Source: Chromatiaceae bacterium
GTDB taxonomy: Bacteria; Pseudomonadota; Gammaproteobacteria; Chromatiales; Chromatiaceae
NCBI GenBank assembly: GCA_026984455.1
Contig: JALSSC010000057.1
Span: forward strand, 62,001 to 126,000
DNA: 64,000 nucleotides
Reading direction: 5' to 3'
Below the pieces are notes generated by a model that was not told the origin of the DNA, searched no databases, and saw only the letters and a program-made list of their open reading frames with translations. This document shows, one piece after another, positions 21,581 through 30,277 of the stretch (the stretch's first letter is position 1; each line of letters starts with the position of its first letter). A program made the translations under genes and the position numbers.

Positions 21581-22748
21581 GCGCCTCGCGGATGGCCCGC
21601 TCCCGGGCCCGGCGATCCACGTCCAGGAGGGCGTCCAGATCGCCGACCGCTTCACTGTCCATGCCTTCCAGGGTGGCGGCCACCACCTCGGGGATGCTGG
21701 TGAAGCGGATGCGCCGCTCCAGGAAGGCCGCCACCGCCACCTCGTTGGCGGCATTGAGCACCGCCGGGGCGGTGCCCCCGGCACGGGCGGCGGCGAAGGC
21801 CAGGTCCAAGGCCGGAAAACGCTCCAGATCGGGGCATTCGAAGTCCAGGCGCCCCACGGCGAAGAGGTCGAGATCGGCGACCCCCGACGAGACCCGTTCC
21901 GGCCAGGCCAGGGCCTGGGCGATGGGGGTGCGCATATCCGGATTGCCCAGCTCCGCCAGGACCGAGCCGTCCACGTATTGGACCAGGGAATGGACGGTGC
22001 TCTGCGGATGGATCACCACCTGGATGCGCTCCGGTCCGGTGGCGAACAACCAGCAGGCCTCGATCACCTCCAGGCCCTTGTTCATCATGGTGGCCGAATC
22101 CACCGAGATCTTGCGCCCCATCTCCCAGTTGGGATGGGCGCAGGCCTGTTCCGGGGTGACGACGGCGAGGGCCTCCAATGGGAGTTCCCGGAACGGCCCG
22201 CCGGAGGCGGTGAGCAGGATGCGGCTCACCCCCACCCGCTCCAGGCCCTCGCGGAACCCCGCGGGCAGGCACTGGAACACGGCGTTGTGTTCGCTGTCGA
22301 TGGGCAACAGGGTCGCGCCATGGGCGGCCACCTCGGCCATGAACAGCGGTCCGGCCATCACCAGGGTCTCCTTGTTGGCCAGGAGGAGACGCTTCCCGGC
22401 ACGCGCCGCCGCCAGGGTGGGCAGCAGGCCGGCGGCCCCCACGATCGCTGCCATGACCGTCCCGGCCTGGTCCAGGGTGGCGGCCCGCTCGAGGCCGTCC
22501 ACGCCCTGGTCCACCTCGATGGCGGCCATCTCCTCTGCCTGCAGCGATTCGCGCAGCCGGGCGGCTGCGCCTGGATCGGCCATCACCGCCAGATCGGGGC
22601 GGAAACGACGGCACTGTGCCAACATCCCCTCCACGTCGCTGTGGGCAGTGAGGGCCACCACCCGGTAGCGCCCCGGATGGCGGCCGATCACATCCAGAGT
22701 GGAGACGCCGATGGAACCGGTGGAGCCGAGGACGGAAACGCCAATCAT
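21564..22748 (-). CDS. dxr: 1-deoxy-D-xylulose 5-phosphate reductoisomerase
   Basis: First committed enzyme of the MEP isoprenoid pathway: converts DXP to MEP with NADPH and a divalent metal. 394 aa, usual length. Visible motifs are the NADPH loop [38 protein letters not shown] (metal-binding Asp/Glu) and [17 protein letters not shown]. Its ATG overlaps the cdsA stop by 4 nt. It is the last gene of the rpsB operon here. rseP, which normally follows, is absent, and the convergent cytochrome gene begins the next unit. Confidence 0.96.
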   Translation of the reverse strand: MIGVSVLGSTGSIGVSTLDVIGRHPGRYRVVALTAHSDVEGMLAQCRRFRPDLAVMADPGAAARLRESLQAEEMAAIEVDQGVDGLERAATLDQAGTVMAAIVGAAGLLPTLAAARAGKRLLLANKETLVMAGPLFMAEVAAHGATLLPIDSEHNAVFQCLPAGFREGLERVGVSRILLTASGGPFRELPLEALAVVTPEQACAHPNWEMGRKISVDSATMMNKGLEVIEACWLFATGPERIQVVIHPQSTVHSLVQYVDGSVLAELGNPDMRTPIAQALAWPERVSSGVADLDLFAVGRLDFECPDLERFPALDLAFAAARAGGTAPAVLNAANEVAVAAFLERRIRFTSIPEVVAATLEGMDSEAVGDLDALLDVDRRARERAIREAQKRPL

Positions 22749-23572
22749 GAGGTAACTCCCAACAAATGGATGCCGAGGGCGAACAAGGGCGCGGCCGCAG
22801 TGAGGCTGTCGATCCGGTCCAGCATCCCGCCATGGCCGGGCAGGATCCGGCCACTGTCCTTGAACCCGCGGCGGCGCTTGAGCCAGGATTCGAACAGGTC
22901 ACCGACGATGGACAGGGCCACCACGGCCAGGCCCAGCGCCACCAGGCCCAGGGCGTGGCGGAGGTCCAGGCCCAGTCCCAGGGCGAGCCCCAGGGACCAG
23001 ACCGCGCCCCCGGCGAGGGCGCCGTAGACGCCCTCCCAGGTCTTGCCCGGGCTGAGGGCCGGGGCCAGCTTGTGCCGCCCCCAACGCCGCCCCGCGAAGA
23101 AGGCGCCGCTGTCGGCGACCCATACCAGGCTGAGCAGGAAGAGCATCAGCAGCGGACCGTGTGGCCCGCCATGGAGCCACATGAGCCCACCCCAGGCCGG
23201 GGGCAGGGCGAGAAAACCCGCCGCCGCCGCCAGCGGGTCCGGCCCATCGACCTTGCGGATTGCCCTCACCCGCGCCAGGCCCAGGGCCACCCCGATCCAG
23301 CCCGCCACTACCGCCGCGAACCACCAGACACCCCCCGGGCCGGACTCCAGCAGGACGGCCATGCCGAGGAGGGCGGCGCCCTGGGCCAGGATGAACCCCA
23401 GGTAGGCGCCACAACTGCCGAGGCCGGCCAGACGGGTCCATTCGTCGGCCGCCACCATGACCGCCGCGCCCAACAGCAGGCCGAGGTAGGGGGCGGGCAG
23501 CCAGAGTACCGCGGCCACCACCAGGGGGATCAGGACAGCGGCGGTGAGCAGCCGATGGGCCAGGGGGGTCAT
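22745..23572 (-). CDS. cdsA: Phosphatidate cytidylyltransferase
   Basis: Makes CDP-diacylglycerol from phosphatidate and CTP at the inner membrane, the branch point of phospholipid synthesis. 275 aa with about eight membrane helices. The C-terminal signature is intact: [17 protein letters not shown] followed by [21 protein letters not shown], ending in [12 protein letters not shown]. Overlaps both neighbours by 4 nt (uppS upstream, dxr downstream), so the three are translationally coupled. Confidence 0.95.
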   Translation of the reverse strand: MTPLAHRLLTAAVLIPLVVAAVLWLPAPYLGLLLGAAVMVAADEWTRLAGLGSCGAYLGFILAQGAALLGMAVLLESGPGGVWWFAAVVAGWIGVALGLARVRAIRKVDGPDPLAAAAGFLALPPAWGGLMWLHGGPHGPLLMLFLLSLVWVADSGAFFAGRRWGRHKLAPALSPGKTWEGVYGALAGGAVWSLGLALGLGLDLRHALGLVALGLAVVALSIVGDLFESWLKRRRGFKDSGRILPGHGGMLDRIDSLTAAAPLFALGIHLLGVTS

Positions 23573-24333
23573 GGGCGTGCCTCGCCCGTCTCCAGTTGCT
23601 CCCCGGTGCGTCCGAAGCGGCGCTGGCGCCGGGCGAAGTCGGCCAGGGCCAGGTCGTAGGCGGTGGCATCGAAGTCGGGCCAGAGGCTGTCGCAGAAATA
23701 GAGTTCGGCGTAGGCCGCCTGCCAGAGCACGAAGTTGGAGATGCGGCGCTCGCCGCCGGTGCGGATGAACAGGTCGGGGTCGGGTTGGTCGGCGAAGGAG
23801 AGCCGTGCGGCCAAGGCCGCCTCGTCGATGGCCTGGGGCGCCAGGGTCCCGGCCTGCACCGCCTCGGCCAGGGCCCGGGCGGCCTGGGTGATGTCCCAGC
23901 GCCCGCCGTAGTTGGCGGCGATCTGCAACAGCAGGGCGTCGTTGCCGGCGGTGAGGCGTTCGGCCTCGGCGATCTGGCGTTGGAGCCTGGGGGCGAAGGC
24001 GGAGCGCTCACCGATGATGCGCAGGCGCACCCGGTTCTCGTTCAGGCGTCGCACCTCGGCGCGCAGGGCGCTCATGAACAGCTTCATGAGCATCCGCACC
24101 TCCATTGGGGGGCGCGCCCAGTTTTCGCTGCTGAAGGCGAACAGGGTGAGTACCCCGATCCCACGCTCCACGCTGTGCTCGACGATGCGCCGTACCGCCC
24201 GCAGCCCCTCGCGGTGCCCGGCGTAGCGCGGCAGGCCGCGCGCCCGCGCCCAGCGCCCGTTGCCATCCATGATGATGGCCACGTGACGTGGCAAGCGGTC
24301 AGGTGTCCCGGCCTCTTCCGGTGCTGGGTCCAT
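23569..24333 (-). CDS. uppS: Undecaprenyl (di-trans, poly-cis) diphosphate synthase
   Basis: cis-Prenyltransferase that elongates FPP with eight IPP units to the C55 carrier used for peptidoglycan and O-antigen. 254 aa. Signature motifs are HVAIIMDGNGRWA (catalytic Asp), GHREG, TLFAFSSENWARP and, near the C-terminus, DLFIRTGGERRISNF. Thirteen nt separate it from frr, and its stop overlaps cdsA by 4 nt. It makes the polyprenyl chain, while dxr two genes on feeds its precursor pathway. Confidence 0.96.
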   Translation of the reverse strand: MDPAPEEAGTPDRLPRHVAIIMDGNGRWARARGLPRYAGHREGLRAVRRIVEHSVERGIGVLTLFAFSSENWARPPMEVRMLMKLFMSALRAEVRRLNENRVRLRIIGERSAFAPRLQRQIAEAERLTAGNDALLLQIAANYGGRWDITQAARALAEAVQAGTLAPQAIDEAALAARLSFADQPDPDLFIRTGGERRISNFVLWQAAYAELYFCDSLWPDFDATAYDLALADFARRQRRFGRTGEQLETGEARP

Positions 24334-24346
24334 CCCGGCGACCCCG

Positions 24347-24904
24347 TCAGATGGCCAGCAGGTCCTTCTCCTTCTCTTCCAGGAGCTGGTCGACGCGCTT
24401 GATATAGGTGTCGGTCAGCCTCTGCACGGCCTCCTCGCCCCGGCGCTCGTCATCCTCGGAGACCAGCTTCTCCTTCGCGGCCTCCTTCAGTTCATGGTTG
24501 GCATCGCGGCGGATGTTGCGGATCGCCACCCGCGCCTGCTCGGCCTCGTGGCGCACCACCTTGATCAGGTCGCGCCGCCGCTCCTCGGTGAGGGGGGGCA
24601 TGGGCACGCGGATCACGCTGCCGGCGGTGTTGGGGTTGAGCCCCAGGTCCGAGTTCAGGATGGCCTTCTCCACCGGCGCCACCATCGACTGCTCCCAGGG
24701 GGTGATGGTGAGGGTGCGGGCGTCCTCCACCGCCACATTGGCCACCTGCTTGATGGGCGTGGGGTTGCCATAATAGCTCACCATGATGTGATCGAGCAGA
24801 GAGGGATGGGCGCGCCCCGAACGCACCTTGGCCAGTTCGTGCTTGAGGGCCTCCACGCTCTTGCCCATGCGCTCGGCGGCGTCCTGCTTGATGTCTTCGA
24901 TCAT
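24347..24904 (-). CDS. frr: Ribosome recycling factor
   Basis: With EF-G it splits post-termination ribosomes. 185 aa, exactly the usual length. Family motifs are [37 protein letters not shown] and, in the long helices, [13 protein letters not shown]. The ATG at 24904 overlaps the pyrH stop by 4 nt, the conserved pyrH-frr coupling. Confidence 0.97.
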   Translation of the reverse strand: MIEDIKQDAAERMGKSVEALKHELAKVRSGRAHPSLLDHIMVSYYGNPTPIKQVANVAVEDARTLTITPWEQSMVAPVEKAILNSDLGLNPNTAGSVIRVPMPPLTEERRRDLIKVVRHEAEQARVAIRNIRRDANHELKEAAKEKLVSEDDERRGEEAVQRLTDTYIKRVDQLLEEKEKDLLAI

Positions 24905-25626
24905 TGCTCTCGTCCCCTGTCCACCAGGGAGCCCAGGGCCTCGCCCCGCAACAGGCGCAGCAGCCCCCCCGGCTGGTTGATATCGGTGACCCGCAAGGGC
25001 AGGTCGTGGTCCCGGCACAGCACCAGGGCCGCGGCGTCCATGACGCCCAGGCCCTCGCGCAGCGCCCGGTCGTAGCTCAGGTGCGGATAGAACTCGGCGT
25101 CGGGATGGGTGAGCGGATCCGCCGAGTAGACCCCATCGACCTTGGTGGCCTTGATCAGGAGATCGGCCCCGATCTCGACCGCGCGCAGGGCGGCGGCCGA
25201 ATCGGTGGTGAAGAAGGGATTGCCCGTGCCACCCGAGAAGATCGCCACCCGCCCCTGTTCGAGCCATTCCACCGCCCGGGGGGAATCGAAGGGCGTGGTG
25301 AAGGTGCCCACCGGGAAGGCGCTCATGACTCCCGCGGGCGCCCCGGCGCGGGACAGGAAATCAGCCATCGCGAGGGCATTCATGACGGTGCCCAGCATGC
25401 CCATGCGGTCACCCGTCACCCGCCCCATCCCGGCGGCCGCCAGGTTCGCCCCCCGGAACAGGTTGCCACCACCGATCACCAGGCCCACTTGGCCGCCGGC
25501 GGAGATCAGCCCGTGGATCTCCGCCGCCAGGCGTTCCAACACCCGCGGGTCGAGTCCGCGTCCATCCTCGCCCAGGGCCTCGCCGCTGAGCTTGAGCAAC
25601 ACCCGCCGGTAGACCAGAGCACCCAT
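24901..25626 (-). CDS. pyrH: UMP kinase
   Basis: Phosphorylates UMP to UDP, the first step from UMP toward UTP and CTP. Bacterial PyrH is hexameric and allosteric (GTP up, UTP down). 241 aa. Motifs are [12 protein letters not shown] at the N-terminus, [35 protein letters not shown] and [13 protein letters not shown]. Fourteen nt after tsf and 4 nt overlap with frr. Both pyrH and the carAB genes at the far end of the window serve pyrimidine supply. Confidence 0.97.
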   Translation of the reverse strand: MGALVYRRVLLKLSGEALGEDGRGLDPRVLERLAAEIHGLISAGGQVGLVIGGGNLFRGANLAAAGMGRVTGDRMGMLGTVMNALAMADFLSRAGAPAGVMSAFPVGTFTTPFDSPRAVEWLEQGRVAIFSGGTGNPFFTTDSAAALRAVEIGADLLIKATKVDGVYSADPLTHPDAEFYPHLSYDRALREGLGVMDAAALVLCRDHDLPLRVTDINQPGGLLRLLRGEALGSLVDRGREQ

Positions 25627-25640
25627 ACCGCGACCCTGCT

Positions 25641-26528
25641 TCAGGCCCCGGCGGCCTGGGCCATGACCTCTTCGGCGAAGTTCTCCACCCGCTTCTCGAT
25701 GCCCTCGCCCACCTCGTAACGCTGGAACTGGAGCACCTGGGCGGAGGCCTTCTTCAGCAGCTTCTCCACACTCTGATCCGGGTCCTTGACGAAGGGCTGA
25801 CCGAGCAGGGTGATCTCACCCAGGAACTTGCGCAGGCGCCCGCCCACCATCTTCTCGATGATGTTGTCGGGCTTGCCGCTGTCCCGGGCCTGGGCGGTGA
25901 AGATCTCGCGTTCCTTCGCCAGAACGGCCTCCGGGACCTGGTCGGCCGAGACGTATTCGGGCCGGCTGGCGGCAATGTGCATGGCGATGTCCCGGCCCAG
26001 GACCTCGTCGCCCCCGGCCATCTCCACCAGGACGCCGATACGCACCCCGTGGCGGTAGCTGTAGATGTGCCCTTCGCCGGCGGCCATGCGCACGAAGCGG
26101 CGCACGGTCATGTTCTCGCCCAGCTTGGCCACCAGGGCCTCGCGGGCATCGTTCACGCTCGTGGCCTCACCTTCATGCAGGGGCGCGGCCAGGAGGGCCT
26201 CCACATCCGCCAAGTCGCTGTTCAGGACGCGCTCGGCCACGGCCTCGGCAAAGGAGGTGAAGTTGTCGTCCTTGGCTACGAAATCGGTCTCGCAGTTGAC
26301 CTCTGCCATGGCGGCGCGGCGGCCGTCATCGCTCAGCCGGATGACGACCACACCCTCGGCCGCGGTGCGCCCGGCCTTCTTCGCCGCCTTGGCCTGCCCC
26401 GATTTGCGCATCGCCTCGATGGCGGCCTCGATGTCGCCGCCGGTCTCCACCAGGGCCTTCTTGCATTCCATCATGCCTGCGCCTGTACGTTCGCGCAGTT
26501 CCTTCACCTGGGCAGCAGTAATCGCCAT
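25641..26528 (-). CDS. tsf: Elongation factor Ts
   Basis: Guanine-nucleotide exchange factor for EF-Tu. 295 aa (E. coli 283). The N-terminal UBA-like region reads [21 protein letters not shown], and the core includes [14 protein letters not shown]. The C-terminal dimerisation region holds [10 protein letters not shown] and VEKLLKKA. The start is the ATG at 26528. The frame is open further upstream through the rpsB-tsf spacer, which carries a terminator-like hairpin and is not coding. Confidence 0.97.
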   Translation of the reverse strand: MAITAAQVKELRERTGAGMMECKKALVETGGDIEAAIEAMRKSGQAKAAKKAGRTAAEGVVVIRLSDDGRRAAMAEVNCETDFVAKDDNFTSFAEAVAERVLNSDLADVEALLAAPLHEGEATSVNDAREALVAKLGENMTVRRFVRMAAGEGHIYSYRHGVRIGVLVEMAGGDEVLGRDIAMHIAASRPEYVSADQVPEAVLAKEREIFTAQARDSGKPDNIIEKMVGGRLRKFLGEITLLGQPFVKDPDQSVEKLLKKASAQVLQFQRYEVGEGIEKRVENFAEEVMAQAAGA

Positions 26529-26585
26529 TGCCTCTGTTCCTCGTTCATATATCTGGGATCGGGCCGGCCGCGGACGCGACCAGCG

Positions 26586-26617
26586 AAATAAAAAGCCACG
26601 GCCGCGACGGACCGTGG
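26586..26617 (-). terminator. rpsB-tsf intercistronic terminator/attenuator
   Basis: On the minus strand CCACGG, a ten-base loop and CCGTGG are followed directly by CTTTTTATTT, a rho-independent terminator pattern about 9 nt after the rpsB stop and about 60 nt before tsf. E. coli also has a partial terminator in this spacer that lets S2 be made in excess of EF-Ts, so the same role is likely. Confidence 0.75.
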
Positions 26618-26625
26618 GGCGGGGT

Positions 26626-27366
26626 TCAGCCCTCTTCTTCCACCTCAACGAACTCGTCTTCGCGCCCGGCGGCCACCTGGGCGGCCGCGGTCTTGCCCTC
26701 GAGCACCGCCGCCGCGGCGCCCTGGCAATAGATCTGCACGGCGCGGATGGAGTCGTCATTACCGGGGATGATGTAGTCCACCAGGGTGGGATCGTTGTTG
26801 GTATCCACCACGCCCACCACCGGAATACCCAGCTTGCGCGCCTCGCTGACGGCGATCTTCTCGTGACCCGTATCGATCACGAACAGGGCGTCGGGCAGGC
26901 CGTTGATCTCTTTGATACCGCCCAGGCTGCGCTCCAGCTTCTCCATCTGCCGGCGCAGACCGAGGGCCTCCTTCTTGGAGAAACGTTCCACCGAACCGTC
27001 GGCGAACATCGCCTCCAGGTCGAGCAGGCGCTTCACCGACTGACGGATGGTCTTGTAGTTGGTGAGCATGCCACCCAACCAACGGTGGTCCACGTACGGC
27101 ATCTTGCAGCGGGTGGCCTCTTCGCGTACCGCATCGCGCGCCGCACGCTTGGTGCCCACGAACAGGATACGTCCGCCGTTTTGAGACAGGGAGCCGATGA
27201 AGTTCATCGCCTCCTTGAACAGGGGCAGGGTCTTTTCGAGGTTGATGATATGGATCTTGTTACGCTCACCGAAGATGTAGGGGGCCATCTTCGGGTTCCA
27301 GTATTGGGTCTGGTGGCCGAAATGACAGCCGGCCTCCAACATCTGGCGCATGGTGACTTCGCTCAT
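26626..27366 (-). CDS. rpsB: 30S ribosomal protein S2
   Basis: Structural protein of the 30S subunit. 246 aa (E. coli 241). Motifs are [22 protein letters not shown] at the N-terminus (first 20 residues diagnostic), [25 protein letters not shown] and [16 protein letters not shown]. An AGGAG box precedes the ATG by 7 nt. First gene of the rpsB-tsf-pyrH-frr-uppS-cdsA-dxr operon. Transcribed from the promoter at 27571-27599 through a structured leader of about 200 nt. Confidence 0.97.
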   Translation of the reverse strand: MSEVTMRQMLEAGCHFGHQTQYWNPKMAPYIFGERNKIHIINLEKTLPLFKEAMNFIGSLSQNGGRILFVGTKRAARDAVREEATRCKMPYVDHRWLGGMLTNYKTIRQSVKRLLDLEAMFADGSVERFSKKEALGLRRQMEKLERSLGGIKEINGLPDALFVIDTGHEKIAVSEARKLGIPVVGVVDTNNDPTLVDYIIPGNDDSIRAVQIYCQGAAAAVLEGKTAAAQVAAGREDEFVEVEEEG

Positions 27367-27398
27367 GGGATTGGCTCCTGAAAGTCGGGTTGGGACCT

Positions 27399-27462
27399 CC
27401 ACGCACCCCACGGGGCAACCCTGAGGCAGGGCACCCGGCCCCGTGCGCCGGTGCGTGTGTGG
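27399..27462 (-). promoter_or_regulatory. Structured rpsB leader (candidate S2 autoregulatory element)
   Basis: The rpsB mRNA leader can fold into nested stems: CACGGGGC with GCCCCGTG (27409-27416 / 27438-27445), an inner CCCTG/CAGGG hairpin, and an outer pairing of 27399-27407 with 27450-27462. In E. coli and relatives S2 represses its own operon through a structured leader. I infer the same here. No T-run follows, so the structure is not a terminator. Confidence 0.55.
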
Positions 27463-27570
27463 ATTTGCCGTCGGAACCTGGAAAGACCGCCCGTCTGAGG
27501 AGGACAAGGGGATCCGGCGGGACCCGGCCCTTGCCTGAGAGGCCAGAAGCTTCGTCCAACGACGTCGCAC

Positions 27571-27599
27571 CTTATAGCATAAGGGCCCTCTCCCCACAA
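27571..27599 (-). promoter_or_regulatory. rpsB operon promoter
   Basis: Read on the minus strand: TTGTGG (27594-27599), a 17-nt spacer, TATAAG (27571-27576). The predicted start near 27564 gives a leader of about 200 nt, in line with rpsB leaders elsewhere. Both hexamers match the consensus at four or five of six positions. Confidence 0.55.
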
Positions 27600-27662
27600 T
27601 TGTCTCCACTCAGAGCCGTTTGCGCCGTGCCGCTCATCGGGCGCGTGACCGGCAGGGTGTCT

Positions 27663-27914
27663 TCACGGGGATGCTCTGATCGGGGCCCACCCGCGCGACG
27701 TCACCGGGCCGGCCCTGTTCCCGGGAGACATCGGCCCCGCTTCCATCCTCTTCGCCCGCCGGGCAGTCTGCGGGACGAGATCAAGGAAGGCGCGAATGGC
27801 CTCAATGGTGCCGATGCAGGCGCGCCGTTCCAACATCCGACCCGGGAGCAACAGGACGGCGGTCAGGGCCGCGGCCTCGAAGCAGACCGCCACGGCGCCA
27901 TCGGGCTGGATCAT
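27663..27914 (-). CDS. Uncertain small open frame downstream of the SQR-like gene
   Basis: An 83-codon frame with high GC at third positions and a hydrophobic stretch (VAVCFEAAALTAVLLLPG) lies between the SQR-like gene and the rpsB promoter. A GGAGG is present but 14 nt from the ATG, too far to be convincing. No family is recognised. Apart from this, the 628-bp gap 27367-27994 holds only the rpsB leader and promoter. It could be a small membrane protein or chance. Confidence 0.25.
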   Translation of the reverse strand: MIQPDGAVAVCFEAAALTAVLLLPGRMLERRACIGTIEAIRAFLDLVPQTARRAKRMEAGPMSPGNRAGPVTSRGWAPIRASP

Positions 27915-27994
27915 GCCGCCGGGAAGGACCTCCGCCGACACAGACCGGTCACGAAAGGACGTCTCGAAAAACCGCGATGCCGGGGGCAACCCCC

Positions 27995-29122
27995 TCAGCG
28001 ATACTGGCGCAGATACCACCACTCAAAGAAGCGTTTGGCCCAATGGAACAGGCGCATCTGCGGCATCACCAGGCTGTGCTTGGCAGTCCGTGCCACCAAC
28101 ATGCCGCTGTCGCAGCTGTCCACGATACAGACCAGTTCGGCACGGAAGGTCCGGTCCGCGGGCCCGCCCTGGAATTCTGCGAGCAGGTTCTGAGCCGCCG
28201 CCCGGGCCTGGAGATCGGCCATGTGGGCCTGTTTGGGAAGCCACTCGGGACCAGGAAAACTGCCCGAATCACCGGCCACGTAGACCCGCTCGAAGCCCCC
28301 CACCCGGCAATGGGCGTCGGCGGCGATCAGCCCCCCAGGGGAGCGGGGCAGATCGGTGTGATCGAACCAGGTGTTACCGGTCATACCCGGCATGAACAGG
28401 ATAAGGTCGGCAGGAAACTCACCCCCGTCGGTGGTCACCTTGTCCGCACTGAAGCCCTTGAGCTTGTGTCCGAGATGGGTATGGATGTCGCGTTTCTCCA
28501 TCTCCGCGAGGAGGCCCGATACGGCCTTGGGACCCAGCCGGTTTCCCGGTTTGGGGGCGGGGGTGAAAAACACCAGATCGAAACGCTCGCGCCGGCCCTC
28601 CCTGCGTAACTGACGGTCGATACCAAACAGAAACTCGAACATGGGTCCGCCACGCATGGCCCCGGGTTCCTTGGGATTGCCGGCGAAGCCGATGGCGATC
28701 GTGCCACCGTCGAGTTCGCGCAGGCGGTCACGGATACGCTCCGCCGCGGCAATGCCTTCGCAGGGGGTGATGGCATGTTCGATCCCCGGCAGTTTCTTCA
28801 GGAAACGCCCGCCCGAGGCGATGATGAGGCCGTCGTTCTCCAATTCGCCCGCGGTGGTGGACAGGCGCCGGCCGTCCGCGGAGAGGCCCTGGGCCTCCGC
28901 CGGCACGTGGCGCGCCTGCATCCGGCGGAAGAAGTTGCGCAACGGAATACGCAGGTCCTCGGCATTGCGCAGCCCCGAGGGGACCCAGATCAGACCGGGC
29001 AGGTAGACGAATTCAGGATGAGGACTGACCACCTGGATGTCCAGCGGCCGGCCCCCTTCGCGCAGGGTCTGAATGGCGGTGAGCGCGGCAAATCCACTGC
29101 CGACGACGGTGACCTTTTCCAC
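27995..29122 (-). CDS. Sulfide:quinone oxidoreductase-like FAD flavoprotein
   Basis: 375 aa. The FAD-binding N-terminus VTVVGSGFAALTA is followed by HPEFVYLPGLIWVPSG, typical of SQR/FCSD flavoproteins, with a second FAD motif RVYVAGDSGSFPGPEW and a hydrophobic, aromatic C-terminus (FHWAKRFFEWWYL) suited to monotopic membrane attachment. Cysteines are C121 (TPCEG), C272, C332 and C337 (VCIVDSCD). C121 and C332/C337 align with two of the three redox cysteines of SQR, but no Cys occurs near residue 155 where the third is expected. It should pass electrons from sulfide or a related reductant to quinone. Substrate is not certain. Confidence 0.78.
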   Translation of the reverse strand: MEKVTVVGSGFAALTAIQTLREGGRPLDIQVVSPHPEFVYLPGLIWVPSGLRNAEDLRIPLRNFFRRMQARHVPAEAQGLSADGRRLSTTAGELENDGLIIASGGRFLKKLPGIEHAITPCEGIAAAERIRDRLRELDGGTIAIGFAGNPKEPGAMRGGPMFEFLFGIDRQLRREGRRERFDLVFFTPAPKPGNRLGPKAVSGLLAEMEKRDIHTHLGHKLKGFSADKVTTDGGEFPADLILFMPGMTGNTWFDHTDLPRSPGGLIAADAHCRVGGFERVYVAGDSGSFPGPEWLPKQAHMADLQARAAAQNLLAEFQGGPADRTFRAELVCIVDSCDSGMLVARTAKHSLVMPQMRLFHWAKRFFEWWYLRQYR

Positions 29123-29411
29123 GAGGATTCTCCGGTTTCGTTTGTCTATACCCGCCGCACATGGGTTTCCCCCCGGCAGCAGCCAGGCCAGCCACTACGG
29201 CCGCCGCCCGCACAAGCGAGGAGTGGCGCAGGGAAGTCCCGGTCAGGGAGCGAAGGACAATAGACCCAGGCGCGACGAATACAACGGGATGTCGAAAAAG
29301 CGGATTCTACGCCGCGAACGAAGGAGGGCCTGGAAAATCGCCAAGCCGTGCTTGTCGGGCATCTGGCGAATCACGGTCGGCCGTACCGACCGCGCCGGTG
29401 GCGAAGGCCCG

Positions 29412-29651
29412 CTACAGACCCACCAACTCCCCATGATGCCCCAGATACTTCACGATACTCAGGAGTTCCTGCGGCCGCACCTTGTCCGGGACGAACTCGA
29501 TCACGGCAAGATGGGGATGCGCCTTCTCGGTGTTGAAATGGACCGAGACCACACCATCGCGCTCCCGCAGGCGTGCCTCGAGGCGGGCGATATCTTCGGC
29601 AGAGAGTGCTTCGTCTATGTGCAGGGTCACATCGGCCAAGTCGACGTCCAT
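29412..29651 (-). CDS. Small ferredoxin-fold-like (HMA-like) protein lacking CXXC
   Basis: 79 aa from the ATG at 29651, which sits 8 nt after a GGAGG. A GTG at 29660 is too close to that box. The pattern VTLHIDEALSAEDIARLEARL ... VVSVHFN ... HLAVIEFVPD (first stretch is strand-helix) has the beta-alpha-beta order of heavy-metal-associated domains but no cysteines. A TATAAA box lies at 29690-29695 with a weak CTGGCA 17 nt further upstream. It precedes the SQR-like gene by 289 bp on the same strand, a gap with no gene seen. Role unknown. Confidence 0.6.
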   Translation of the reverse strand: MDVDLADVTLHIDEALSAEDIARLEARLRERDGVVSVHFNTEKAHPHLAVIEFVPDKVRPQELLSIVKYLGHHGELVGL

Positions 29652-29771
29652 CGCAGACACCTCCGGTGGTAGGAATGCTTTCTTTTCCTTTTATACACCA
29701 ATCGAACGAACATGCCAGTCTCCCCGCCTTCTTGATACGATAGGCGCCTCCTGCCGTAGAGGAACGAGTCC

Positions 29772-30074
29772 ATGTACCGCGCCCTGTCCGTCTCATCCGC
29801 CGTCGCCCTCGTTCTGGCCGGCGCGAGCGCGGCGGACCCGGATCTGAGCGTCACCCCGGCCGATCTCACCCCCGAAATCGAGGTACACGACTACTCCAAC
29901 CGCCGCGTGGAGGAATACCGGGTAAACGGACATCTCTATATGATCAAGATCTCACCCGCGGCAGGTGCGCCCTACTATCTGATCGACGACGACGGCAGCG
30001 GCCACATGGAATACCGCCGTGACGCCGCTGGCCGCGACATCCGCGTGCCCCAATGGACCCTGTTCTCCTGGTAA
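29772..30074 (+). CDS. DUF2782 family exported protein
   Basis: 100 aa with a signal peptide (cleavage near ASA-ADP, residue 20). The core EEYRVNGHLYMIKISPAAG and PYYLIDDDGSG followed by a conserved tryptophan in PQWTLFSW fits DUF2782, a small proteobacterial periplasmic family that in other species often neighbours DNA polymerase I genes. The function is unknown. A GAGGAACG box precedes the ATG. Confidence 0.75.
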   Translation: MYRALSVSSAVALVLAGASAADPDLSVTPADLTPEIEVHDYSNRRVEEYRVNGHLYMIKISPAAGAPYYLIDDDGSGHMEYRRDAAGRDIRVPQWTLFSW

Positions 30075-30277
30075 GGCCCATGGTGTCCCGATCTGCCTGC
30101 AACCCGCAGGCAGGCGTACCCTCCCGACGGATGACCGTGCCGGGCCGCGCAGAAGTCGCCGTGGCCCGAGCCGCTCCTACGAACCGAGATGCCCGGTGGA
30201 ACAGCGGAAGATCCGGCATCGCGCTACGAGGTGCGCCTGATGCGCGTACTTTCACAGTAATCACAGAGGGAGTCTCC

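Noticed and set aside
26529-26759. N-terminal extension of EF-Ts
   Set aside because: This frame runs over the rpsB-tsf terminator and the 3' end of rpsB and has no EF-Ts similarity.
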